DNA of 64,000 nucleotides from assembly GCA_036852015.1 (NCBI GenBank), contig JAANDG010000228.1:124001-188000 (forward strand). Direction: 5' to 3'. The DNA is from Pelodera strongyloides (lineage: Eukaryota; Nematoda; Chromadorea; Rhabditida; Rhabditidae). Each line of letters begins with the position of its first letter. The first letter of the stretch is position 1. Shown piece by piece: positions 1 through 11,571 of this stretch. The position numbers were made by a program, and so were the translations under genes. The notes below the pieces were generated by a model that was not told the origin of the DNA, made no database searches, and worked only from the letters and a program-made list of their open reading frames with translations.

Positions 1-804
1 TTTTTTTATCTCAAAACGAGCCATTGTCTTTTCGTTCTAGTGTTTAGTGATTATTACATACTAGCTTCTAGTAAATATAAGATTTTCTTAATTAATTAAT
101 TCATTCATTGACTCGTATTCAAACAATGTTTATCAACTCCATGAGTTCGTGAACAATTTCTCTCCTTTCTTCAATATAATTCCTCGTTAGTGAGTGTACT
201 GTATGAATTAGCATAATTTGATTTCCATAGCGGGACATATGCAAATTTGTATTAGCAGGTATGGATATGCAAAAACTAATCAAGTGTCTGGCAGTGGTTG
301 CTAAATCAGTTATTTGTTGACGTTGATGATTTAGTCTGCAAAGAACGTCAAAGATTGTGCATAATTTAGTAACTTCCCTTTCATTAGGTTTTTAGAATCC
401 AGTTGCACGCATATAGAAAGATATGGTCTTTCGTTGTTTATACCATACGATATGATCTTACATTGGAAACACTGTGCCCATTTCGTGACTGGTCTTTTTA
501 GTCGAAAACCGTCCTAACATGTCCAGGCGCGTCCTGACACCATTTCCTGTGTTGCACTTACTCGCACCCAGTTTCTTTTGCAGAATGCACTTTCTAGTCT
601 TTTTTGTTGACGATAACAAAAAAAAACTGGTTCCACTATGTGCATTTATTATATTGTATCTCTTGTGCTATGGTGCTATGGTGCTATTGTGAAACCCCTT
701 ACTCTTACTCATGTTTTATCGAAACCTCTTCCCTCTCGTGTCAGATATATCGTTATATTGTATATCGTTATTTTATCTTCTGTATATCTTAGTTATATTA
801 CAGA
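1..804. other. Upstream region of EPT1, no gene seen
   Basis: AT-rich sequence with no coding exon I can support. A splice-acceptor-like ttacag lies immediately before the EPT1 start codon, so a non-coding first exon of EPT1 may lie here, but I could not place it. Confidence 0.4.
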
Positions 805-3800
805 ATGCGTGACAAGGCTAGTGGAAGCTTCGATTATGAATACTTGGAGAAACACCATGTTGCTGGATTCGATACCTACCGAGTAAGTAAGCTGAATTGA
901 TTCGAAACAATGAGAAAAGATAGCTAAGCAAATCGCGCTTATCTCATGCTACATACCCGCGAAAATCCGCGCGAGAGTGGCGTTGAAATGGCGATCATAA
1001 TGTGCGCCGCGTGCACGCGGCTTCTCCAACCCGTGGACGCGGCTATTTCTATATTGACATCTTCGGTGCGTTGCTAGGCGGTTCCTTATAAATATCTTCA
1101 AAAGTTCTGTATGTTTAGTAAAGTTTTATATAATTTCAGTACAGCTGCATCGATAACAGTCCTATCTCCGTCTACGTGTCGCATCCCTTTTGGAATTTCA
1201 TTGTTAAGGTGAGGGGTCTATCATATGTTTGAGCAAGTGGCGCAGTGGTGTAGAGTTGGTACCCAACAACCCAACCTTACGGTGTTCTACTGTGTGGCGT
1301 GGCACTAAGTGTTCTCGATGTAGAACTGTAGACTTTCGACGTCCTAAGACATTGTCATATATCTACCTTTTCAGTTCTATCCCCGTTGGTTGGCCCCCAA
1401 TGTGCTAACTCTGGGTGGATGGGCCCTGGTGATGGGCTGCTTCTTTCTAGAGTCCTACATTGACTATGACCTCACTGCTGGATCTGTTGGTTCTAAAAAT
1501 CCGGTACCTGGATGGTAAGCGTTTACTGCATTATTCAGCTAGTTACTGGCGGGGTCGTTTCGGCTCCACACTCCACACTCCACACGTCGTAACGGTCAAC
1601 GTGAACTAGGATGCGGGGGGGGGGGTGTCCGCCAAAAGGTGTGCAATTGCAGTTGGCGCACTGTGGCTGACTTTGGGTGTGTGCACGGTATGTGTATGCG
1701 CGGTATGTACGCCACCAGTGCGCCTCACGTGAACCACCTCCCGCGCACCCCGTGCGCTTCCCCGCAGTGGCTGACCCTATTTTTCGTGCGTGAAGCTGAT
1801 GTTGGGGACTAGACTATACACCCATAGTTCTTCTCTTGCAGGTTCTGGGTGATGGCCGCCATTTGCACCTTCGCCGCTCACACAATGGATGGTACTGATG
1901 GAAAACAAGCGAGACGGATTGGAGCCAGCGGACCGACAGGAGAAATGTGTAAGGGTTTCACCTACAGTTTTGTAGAGAGTATCACTTGAAAATAATTGGA
2001 CTACATGCCTACAGGGCTCACTTCGGGGAGCGGGATGAAGGACTTTCCCATTGTTAATCATCCATTAAAATCGTCATTTCAGTCGATCACGGACTGGACT
2101 CGTGGTCAACGGTGCCTTTCACGATCACCATTTTCTCGGTATTTGGTCAAGGAGATTTCAGGTGGGACTTTCTATTTACCTTTACTTGGAGTTGTGGAAT
2201 AGCCAATATGGTCACGCGAGGTAGTGACTGGAAGGAAACATAGAAAGAGAAGAATCTTTTATGTGCAGAGGAGGCGAGACGACGAGTTTCAGATGATTTT
2301 TTGCCCGAAGTCTTTATGCTACGGTCCTAGAGCCATGATATGGTATTTAAGGTAATTAAGTCTCTCTGTTTCAGTATCTCCCCCGTGCGCCTCCTTCTCG
2401 TGTTGATCAGTGTGCAGATGGTGTTCATCGTCACCCACTGGGAGAAGTACAACACTGGAATTCTCTTTCTATCATGGGGATACGATGCCAGTCAATATGT
2501 AGGCCTTTGTGGTACTTGCAGGGTGTAAGCCTAAGCCTAACCCTACTCCTACACATACGCCTAAGACCACGCCTACACCTACGCCCCAGCTTAAGACCAC
2601 GCCTAAACCTAAGCATAAGACTAAATCCACGCCTATGCCTCAGTCTAAGACCGCACCCAATGCCTAAATGTAAGCCTGCGTCCACGCTTACACTTACGCC
2701 TAAGTCGAAGACTATGGATTTGCGACCTAGATGCTCCCCTTTAGACATGTCTACACTTCAAAAGTAAATGCTGAAATCTAAATTCCAGGGCCTTTGCTTC
2801 GTCTACCTGTGGACCTGGTACGTCGGTTTTGAGTGGTACAAGTTCTACGTGTTCGCCGGTTTTTCTTTCGCCGAGGTCTTCGAGATTGGATTCTACCGTA
2901 AGATTTACTATTTGGTTATGGGGTTTACCTCAAGATTTCCAGATGCTACGGTAGAGTTGAATTCTACAGTAAGACTCTTGAATTTATTTTCAGTTTGCTG
3001 CGCCATGTCGCTCGTCATGTCCGCGTACAATATGTGGTATGCGTACTGTGTTGATGGCAAGGGAAAACAGGTAAAACATTGTTTGATAGTTTCAAAAGTG
3101 TATTTAAAGCGGTTGTCTCGTGGTTTTGAGAATGATGCATGCCAGTCAACCGCGTTCGCATGCACCATACGAGAGATTGAGTACGTGAGACGCGTAACAG
3201 TACAACTTACCATGCAAAGATATGAACTCCTCTTTATTCAGACTTACAATCATCACCCATAGAATTAGTCATTTAGAATCCAGGGTCCCGTTTTTTTCTC
3301 GGGAGTCGGGGTACCATATAACTTTAACTCAGTTACTTCGGGTATGTACATTCATTGGACTCAACTTCCCCTAATTTCAGCCGACCTTGTACGAGGGTTG
3401 CCGTCCGATGCTGCCCATAATGGTTCTGTTCGGTTCGTCCGTCTACTGGGCGGTCCTCTCGCCCACTGCGATCTGTGAACAGGACCCGCGAATGTTCTTC
3501 TTCGCCATGGGAACCGTCTTCAGTAACATTGCCGTGAGTCTCAATACTTTGATTTAGTCAGTAGCCGTAGTAGATCTGACCGGGTGTGCCTCCCGGCTCT
3601 CCCGTGGGAGGGAAGAAGGATTTTCTGGGTTATTCGCTCCATGGTCGCATGTCCGCAGACAATAAATACACTTGCGTTTTTACTCCCGAGGTTGAGTGAC
3701 AGAACAAAACAAGGCAACATTTTTACCTGTATTCAGATAGGCGTTAGTATTTCTTGGATCTAGATTAGTTGAGTCTTACTGTCTCGAACGATTACTGTGC

Positions 3801-4624
3801 TTGAAGCGAAATACCAGCCGGTTTTTGAAACGCATCTCAAATATCTGCATTCTTATGCGGTTATGCTAAGAGGGGTCGAATTGGGGTCTATTTTTTATTC
3901 TAATTTTTGCTCATTTGCATCTGATGCATAAGAAGGCAGGGGTACGCGATGCGTTTCAAAAACCGGCCGGTATTTCGCTTTAGCGTTAGCTGAGTTGATC
4001 GAGATTGGCTTGTCCCTCTTTTCTTCTAATTATGTTTTCTTTTCAGTGCCGTCTGATCATCTCTCAGATGTCGTCCACTAGGTGTGCTGTCTGGAACTTC
4101 CTCCTCGCTCTCTGGTGTCTGGCCGCTTGTACAGGGATCGCTATCCCTTCACTGGAACTTTACATTCTTCGTGCCGTGACCCTCGTCATTCTGCTCGCTC
4201 ACGTGCACTATGGAGTTTGCGTGGTGAGTGCTTTTCGGTGTGTGCGCAGTTGATGCGCAGCGTGAGACTGGCACCAACGTCGCTAGGTTCTCGCAAAGTG
4301 CTGGTACTCGATGAACTCGCGGGAATATGGTGGGATTCTTGCTTAGGTTGTGCGACAATTTTAACCGCACATCGGGAAAGCTTCACTTTCCTTTTGGTAA
4401 TTGGTAGAGTACTCAATTGTGTGTGTATAATGTTTATGCAATCGCGAGAGTATGGGCGTGATCTAGTGTAGTGGCATGGCTCTGGTTTGGAGGAATGGGT
4501 CGCGGGTTCACTTCCACCTGCGATGACTGTGATTTACGAAACCTTCGTTTAGGTCCGCCAGTTGTGCGCCCATTTCAAGATCCACGCCCTCGATGTGTCC
4601 TACTTGCAGAGTAAGAACCAATAG
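805..4624 (+). CDS. SELENOI: Ethanolaminephosphotransferase 1 (EPT1 / SELENOI-like)
   Basis: Integral membrane CDP-alcohol phosphotransferase that transfers phosphoethanolamine from CDP-ethanolamine to diacylglycerol in the ER/Golgi (Kennedy pathway). Eleven exons, all phase-consistent: 805-882, 1140-1208, 1375-1514, 1842-1948, 2083-2161, 2375-2498, 2789-2897, 2994-3070, 3381-3533, 4047-4223, 4553-4624, giving 394 residues, close to the vertebrate length of about 397. The N-terminus [20 protein letters not shown] is followed by a hydrophobic [14 protein letters not shown] segment. Exons 4-5 encode the catalytic signature [22 protein letters not shown], with the DGxxAR, G and two Asp positions intact. 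Several further hydrophobic helices follow in exons 6-10. The last exon ends [13 protein letters not shown] then TAG. No selenocysteine TGA is present; the TAG lies about two codons from where vertebrate SELENOI has Sec, and 14 open codons follow it (see findings). Confidence 0.93.
2521..2705. repeat. Degenerate hexanucleotide (GCCTAA-like) tract in an EPT1 intron
   Basis: About 185 bp built from six-base variants of GCCTAA, CCTAAG, CCTACA and TACGCC. The period of six is clear but copies are diverged. It starts 22 bp after the exon 6 donor. Confidence 0.7.
3805..3979. mobile_element. TTAA-type MITE in an EPT1 intron
   Basis: Left end AGCGAAATACCAGCCGG and right end CCGGCCGGTATTTCGCT are inverted copies, extending through GTTTTTGAAACGCATC on both sides. 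The flanking tetranucleotides are TTGA and TTAG, which look like mutated TTAA. No coding capacity. Confidence 0.75.
4468..4521 (+). repeat. tRNA-like fragment (weak A/B box)
   Basis: GTGGCATGGCTCTGG followed by GGGTTCACTTCC resembles degraded A and B boxes of a tRNA-derived SINE. No clover-leaf can be drawn. It sits in the last EPT1 intron. Confidence 0.25.
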
Positions 4625-4688
4625 GATGAGGAGGAGTTGCTCACCGCTGATGAGATCGAGAAGGTCTAGCTTTGAATGCTGGATTAGA

Positions 4689-4760
4689 GGGAGATTGGCC
4701 GAGTGGGAGTGAGCGCTCCACAACTGGGAACGGTACGGGGGTTCGACTCCCACCCGCGTT
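4689..4760 (+). repeat. tRNA-like element just after EPT1 (SINE head)
   Basis: TTGGCCGAGTGGGAG fits the pol III A box of Leu/Ser-type tRNAs, and GGGTTCGACTCCC about 45 bp later fits the B box. Acceptor arms do not pair and the T stem has a mismatch, so this is more likely a tRNA-derived SINE head or pseudogene than a working tRNA. Confidence 0.4.
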
Positions 4761-4762
4761 TA

Positions 4763-6905
4763 TGTGTTTTTACTTTTTTTGTTGATTTGTTGGTTTCCTC
4801 GCGCACATTTATTTGTTCTGTTGTGCCTTTTCTTTGTCAGCGCTAATTGTTGACATGGCTTGGGTTTTGTAAGGGCTTTGCCGCTGTGGCCATATGCACG
4901 AAGCTGGGAGAATGCTCCCAGCCTCCCGAGGGAGGTGAGAGTAAGGGTTGATCACGTGAATTAGTGAGACGTAGCCACCCGGGAGGTCGGAGAGTCCAGA
5001 ACTTCGTGCCTATGGCCATTTCAGTATGTCTTGCTACGCAAGGCAAAGCAAGTACAGGTATTGTTTTAGTCGGGAAATTGTTAGCAGTGCTTTATTTTAG
5101 GGTTTTCTTTTTATCTATAGTTTATAGTAATGTATTTTTCGTATGGGAAAGTCCTAACAAGCTGGGGCTTGTACATATATAGCCCATATTGACGCTAACA
5201 ATTTTTGCCTCTCTATTTAGTTTTCTTTCTTTCTTTTCTAATGATTTCCCTGTTTGTGTGTTCCTTTTCTGGCACTTTATGCTTGAGTTGAATTCCGTAC
5301 AGCAAGAAATAGGCAAGGTTACGGCGTGTCAGCGGCGTAGAGAGAAGTGGGCGCCGCAGTGAAGTGGCGTACAAGTTGTGAGCCGGAACCGTGCCGCTTG
5401 CATACCTCTTGCCAATGTAATACAACGCATTTTTCACGCCAGCGTATTGTCTAGTGCTTCTTGTGTGCCGTTTCTACGCAGCTTGCACGCCAAATTTTTT
5501 TTCAGTGTAATAAGTTCACTACTGGCTCTTTTTAGTCATGGACTTTGTTGTGCACTAACAGATCGGCTTTAAAATTTTGTGCCACTAAAGTGTGCATTCT
5601 GACACGATTGTGCCATGAAAGTTTTTCTAATCTCTATTTTTTTGTTGCTTTTTTATGGTGACTCTCGGTAGAATCTCCCTTTTTACTTACACCCTTTGTC
5701 TTTGCTCTCTCTCTTCCTATTTGTTATCCCTAGCTTTTTGGATTGGGAAAACGTTTGTATTACCATCGTTTGAGCTTATTTTTCTGTTTCATAATTTGCC
5801 TACAATTACTATTACTAATTGTTGATAAATAATTATTTAATGAAGAGTTTTGATTGGTCTGATTCACATCAAATGCATGACGGTAAACACAAATTATTGA
5901 ATTGATAGTAGCTACAGGAGAGCAGATAGCTTCGAAAGTTAAGAATTACACAATTATTCAGAAAGGTTTATATGGCAACGAGGTAAAACTAGTAGGCTTA
6001 TTAGATCGCTACTTTTTCGAGTTGGGGCAGCAGGTAAAGCAGGTTGTTCATCACATTTTATTACTGTAGAAAAGAAAACTATGAATTAACATAATAGCGA
6101 AGGCAAAAAAAGGAAAACCCGTAGAACTATGAAAAAAAAACAGGTTGTAAATGGTAAATGTAGTAGAAATTTCAAATTTGTAACATAGAAACGCTAAGTA
6201 ACTCAGGAATGGCACAATAGGTGAGGTATGTAGTTTGCTAGCACTAGCCAGTAAGTAAATGTCATAGCATTGTTACAAAAAATGTTGTTCAAAAGTGAAA
6301 GAACTCACTAGTTTGCGCGGCAAACAACTTTTTAGAGCCAAAGGCCAAAGCGACGCACGTCCGCAAGCACAGAAATTAGAAAACTTATGAACAATGAAAT
6401 AATGTTCAAAAGGTCTTAGTTCTCACGTACGTAGACTTAGCAGAAGTTATCCAAGTCATTAATCAACATCAAAGTGTCTTAGTTCTCTCGTAATTAGGGC
6501 AATTAGCCTTCGCACAGCGAGTTCTTGCTGTGCTTCGCTGTAGTCACGTGGTCAGAGAACGTAATGAGGTCATCTCAGTTAGTCGAGTATATCTCTTCTG
6601 AATTTTCTCAGAAGAATAGCGCTTCAGGGAGCTGATGCGTCGGGGCATCTGGAAATTAGAAATTGTGCAAAGGAAAATTCTTCTTAAATTATTTTGCGCT
6701 AATGCGAGACGGCACACCTTTGACTCGTCTTCCGCGCTTGCTCTAAAAGGTGCGCCGCTTCAAAATGACGTGAGCCAACAAGAATTGCGCACCTTTCGCT
6801 CGCACTCTAGGAAGAGAGTTCGTCTCCCGGCGCGGACTAACGTTGTGAAACAACCGGCGAAGTTTTCCATTTAGATCGCTTGATATTTGCAGAATAGAGG
6901 ATTTA
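4763..6905. other. Intergenic spacer between EPT1 and the BAIAP3-like gene
   Basis: No coding exon recognised. Contains a fold-back element at 4874-5049; the rest is AT-rich with no further structure noted. Confidence 0.5.
4874..5049. mobile_element. Fold-back / MITE-like element
   Basis: Terminal GGCTTTGCC pairs with GGCAAAGC at the far end, and the inner arm TGGCCATATGCACGAAG pairs with CTTCGTGCCTATGGCCA. The centre is unrelated sequence. No flanking duplication was identified with confidence. Confidence 0.5.
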
Positions 6906-9900
6906 TTAAGCTTCTTGGACGCATAGAAAGACAACTGAAAAGTGAGTAAAGAACTAAAAAAACCAACATGTTTCAGATGTCTGAGACCCAATTGTAGTTC
7001 GCGTGCAATTCGTTCCCTCTGCCAGAATACTTGGGCGAGTGGATCGTAGACACTTCGATCACGGAGCACCTCAAGTATATTAAAATGTTTATTAAACCAG
7101 TGATGGCTTGGTGCATGGGAATGAGAACTACTGAACAAATATTAATTCTGTTCTGGAGCGTAACGTACATCATCCAAACATACAATAAACAAATACAAGT
7201 CAGTCCCTAACAAGAAAAGTAAGTAATTTCTTACAGTGAATGCGGCAAGTTTGCTCCCGGCACTGGGAGGAAGCAAGGGATGCATCAGACGAGGGGCAGA
7301 AGTTCTTGAACCTGGTTCCGTATCGGAGACCTGAAAAAAAGAACGATTACACAAAGAGAGCGGGAGAGAAATGCAGGGAAAGAGAGAATTATTGTTGACC
7401 TTATGATCAGCCCTGTATAGAGGAAGGAAGCGTCCAAATCTCATGGCAATGCGCTGTATGTGCGCTGTAATGGCAATGCGTATGTATAGCAAAGAGGAAG
7501 GAAGCGTCCAAATCTCATGGCAATGCGCTGTATGTGCGCTGTAATGGCAATGCGTATGTATAGCAAAGAGTAAGGAAGCGTCCAAATCCAATGGCAACGC
7601 GGTTGCGCGCAAAGCTCGCGCCGATAGAAGGCCGCGTGCGCGCCAACATCACTGGTATGGAGCTCACCTTATTAAGTGCCACAAATGCTCGCCCAATCAT
7701 TCGGTCGCATCCAAATCTATCATGGTGAAGCAGTGAGACACAAAGCGTTGCTCCATAAGTGAAGAAACTCGTTTGCGGGATCGAACTGCAAAGAGAGTAC
7801 AGACAATAAAAAGAGAGTAAGAGGGTACCAGTAGAGTCAGGTTAGAGGGAAATCATTATGGTAGACGAGAATTGTGGCCTCACTTCTCACAAGGACTGAA
7901 TATTAGCGGTGTAATACCACAGAAAAGGGTTCGCCAGTATGTAGCAGCAGATTGTCGTTTTTTATGAGGAAATTCTCACATTTTAAATCCCTGGTTGAAC
8001 TTCGGTTCACTGGTCCCTGGGACTGCACGGGTAGCCGTTGGAGGAAATTTATTCTGAAAAAGCCGTCTGCTTCATAATATGAACGTATATGTCACTTTAA
8101 AATTCGCAGTTCTCTCACTTATGATTAACCTAATAATTTTTTTTAAAATACAGTAGGCGCAGTTGTTGGCTGATACTGACCGCTGAACCTACCTCGGGGA
8201 AGATATTCTTCGGCAACAGCTCCAATTTGCAGACAACATCTTGGTTCTGAATACTTCGTCCGCTTACAGGAGAAGTCGGATTCATACTACTCAGACGGGC
8301 ATCGCGCACTGAAATGAAATAGTGGAAGTTAGGGCTTATCGTGTTGGATAAGGGGGTGTTCTGCGTTAGGACTGAAGAAATCGTAACCAAGCATGTTGTC
8401 CAGTTTATTCACCGTATTTTATTCACCGTATACACAACATACCTGCCTCGACAGTTTATTTTATTGGCGAAGAATGATCACGAAAATAGAGAGGGGGGGG
8501 AGAGAGGGAGGAAGAGAGCTAGACAGGGAGACACAGAGAGAGAGAAATGAAAAGCGAAGAGATACTAACACATAAATATTCCCACCGTTGATCAAGAAGA
8601 CAAGTTGATCATCGCAATCCTGTCTGATTGAGCATTCCTCACAGAAGTAAGCCGTCTGTAGACAGACGCTCGGCCCCTCCCATGTCCGATCTCCAATATC
8701 CACCAGCTCTCCGTAGTACTGTAGAATGAGGTCTTCGGTCGATTGACTCTGGAAATAAGGATTCGATGAACTGGTTAAAGTGGTATAACAGCTGGATTTC
8801 GACGTATCCTGGACCCTGTACTTCCATGTAGTGTATGAAAGTTGCTGCGCGATACTGAGCGAGTTTCAGTCTAATTATACTCATTTACATATAAAATATG
8901 GGCATGCAGTTGGACAAGATACGTTTAAAAAACTGAATACCCGCTCTAAAATTAAAGTTCGATAGCCGTATGGACTAAAAAATACTTACCTTGAGATGAA
9001 GCGTTTGATAGAATTCCGACTGAACTCGGGGACTTTCGAATATTTCACGGGCGAATCGCATTCCGTCCTGGAGAAATTAGAGTTTAGACTATGTTATAGT
9101 AGCACCCATCTCTGATCGAAGACCTTTCCCAAAAAATGGGTCCCTCTCGGAGCCCGTCCTTCTAAAAGGAGGGCGCCGAGGGATGGGTATGGGGTTTCGA
9201 GGTGCTGCGTCGTGCTGTTTGTATATAACGCGGCAGTATGCGCAACAAGCCCGCATCAGTGCCATACGTGGGCCAACTGGAATTGCACACGTCTCGCGCA
9301 TCTCTGCACACCCCCTGAGAAAGTTATCAAGTCAATGTAAGGTTAGCCAGAAGACAGACTTACATATATCCTTCGATAGTATTCGTGCAATTGATAGTCT
9401 TTGAGGCTCTTCGCAACTTCGTGTTCAAAACAAGCGTGCAGTTGACGACAAGCTCGCTGAAAACAAAATTATATTTAAAGAAAGTCAAAAATTTGGGTAA
9501 TCGTTAACACCGCAACGCGGCAAATGACCTTGCGGCGACGCACAGCTTTCTTGCGCCAAAACGGCGCTGCGTACAACTCTGTTTTGCCAAAGTTGTCCCA
9601 CCTTGAACCTCAATTCATTGAGTTCCGAGCGTAATTCTTCCTTGATTTTCACCATCTTTTCCAGCACGTTGTCCATGTTGTGAAGGGAGGCGTCGATGCG
9701 GTCGCGAACATAAGAAGCCTGAATTAGTTCAGTATCAGGAATACATAGTGGTACTCCTGAAAATAATGACCGAAAGAAACGTTTTTACTTTTAATTATAC
9801 TTCTGAATATAGATGTGTACAGTATAAATCCACCTAGTTCATAATAATAATAATTTATTACATCAAAGAGATGCGCACAAAAGCCAACACAGAGTAAAAT

Positions 9901-11531
9901 GTTTGAAAAACAAATGAGATCTATTGAAAGGAGATAAGGACACAAAAGTAGGATCTTTTTTGGGACTTATAACAAGAGCGTGTATTAGCCGAGCACTACA
10001 AACCCAGTAGCTGGACACTATCGGACACTAACACACATAAGCGTGCACAGACCCAGGGTTACGTCAGTGGCTAAATTCATACTATGCAACAAAGTTACGG
10101 ATACCTGAACCATAATGAAAAATTAGGAACCCGAAGCCGCAGTTTATATGTGCGAAAGTGAGCTTCGCCTGCATTCTCAAGTTCCTATACACAGGAAACC
10201 GAAATAATTGCCGAAACCACAGAAAAACGGTAGTTGGCCCGGCACCAAATAATTTTTTTTCTCTCGAAAAAACATCTGGTGACTGGTTCGTCACCATTTG
10301 GTGACCATTTGGCTTTCGATGAAACTTGGTCATCACATGGTCAAGACATGGTCGGCCCACGAAAAAACAAGTGAACCGTTACCGAATGGATTCACCCATT
10401 TCTTATAAACTTATAGAACATGGAACATGGGCACATGGGGACTTCGTCACTCACAAGTGTTTTCCTATATTCCTTTCCATCCAGACATAGTTGTCTTGCC
10501 AATTGCACGGTCATTTCCCGGCGTTTTGCACAAATTCGGTCGACAATCTTGTCAGCAAAAACGTCGATTTGCTAGAAATATTGCAACTCGTTAGGTTAAA
10601 AAGGTTAAGATTAGACCCGTCTTCGCAAGAACTGAATACATGAGGAACTTGACATGGGGTATCTAGGAAGGAAAAAGAGACTGCGCACATGTGGCACTCG
10701 TTTTGGAGGTGCGCAATAAGTGTGCCACAGACAGGAGAGCCAACTATGAACTATGAACAATGAAAAGAAATTTCTGACACTTTTATAGCTCCTCAGCATT
10801 GATTCGACCGAGGCAGACACATGATCCAATTCACTAGGGGACACTATTGATTGCACCCTCTGAAACGAAAACAATCAGTGCTGGGAACATTCACAGATAA
10901 ATCTAAGAGACTTCGCCGCACATTTTTGGCGTATTAGTGGCCATCTCTCCACTGCTGACGACTGCGCTTGACAATTTCGCCTAAAGCGCGTCACATGTGA
11001 GCCAACAATCACTCGAGATACTATTTACTCGCGTTGAGGCTATGCTTTGACAACAACCCGTCCTCCATTTATGAGGTCGGGTTAACGAAAAAGCATGATA
11101 GTCTTTCGTGAGCCTGGCCCTTTTATATTCAAAGTGTAGATCATCGTTTCTCACCGGCCAATCCACGTATTTCTCCCAAGTTTCCTCCAAGAAGTACCAG
11201 GCATGGTCAATTCCATTGACTGCACGGACACAACGACAATAGGCGGCAGACGTCGATGCAGGCTAAATAGGGAGGCTTATATTTCACATCGGTTCAATTA
11301 CCCAAGTTTGAGATGTAGTCCTGATGATCGCCTGAGGTATTTTGGCTACTTGATGGGGACTGAAGCTGACAAAATGTTACAGATTTACGAAGTAGGTAGT
11401 ACCATTGGATTGAACACGCCCTTCTCGTCCACAAGGCCGACCTTGGATTCGACGTACAACTTGCGAGCATAGTCACGGAGGTTTTCACAGAGGATCTGAA
11501 GTAGAAGACGCTAATGAGAAAGAGAGATAGA

Positions 11532-11571
<40 letters not shown>

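Noticed and set aside
4610..4624. A 14-nt micro-intron GTAAGAACCAATAG in the EPT1 last exon
   Set aside because: It would bypass the TAG, but 14 nt is far below any known animal intron, and removal shifts the frame. A normal stop is simpler.
8639..8884. Continuous coding frame reading GPGYVEIQLLYHFNQF
   Set aside because: Most of it is the inverted end of a TTAA MITE; the true exon starts after the TTATTTCCAG acceptor with SQSTEDLILQ.
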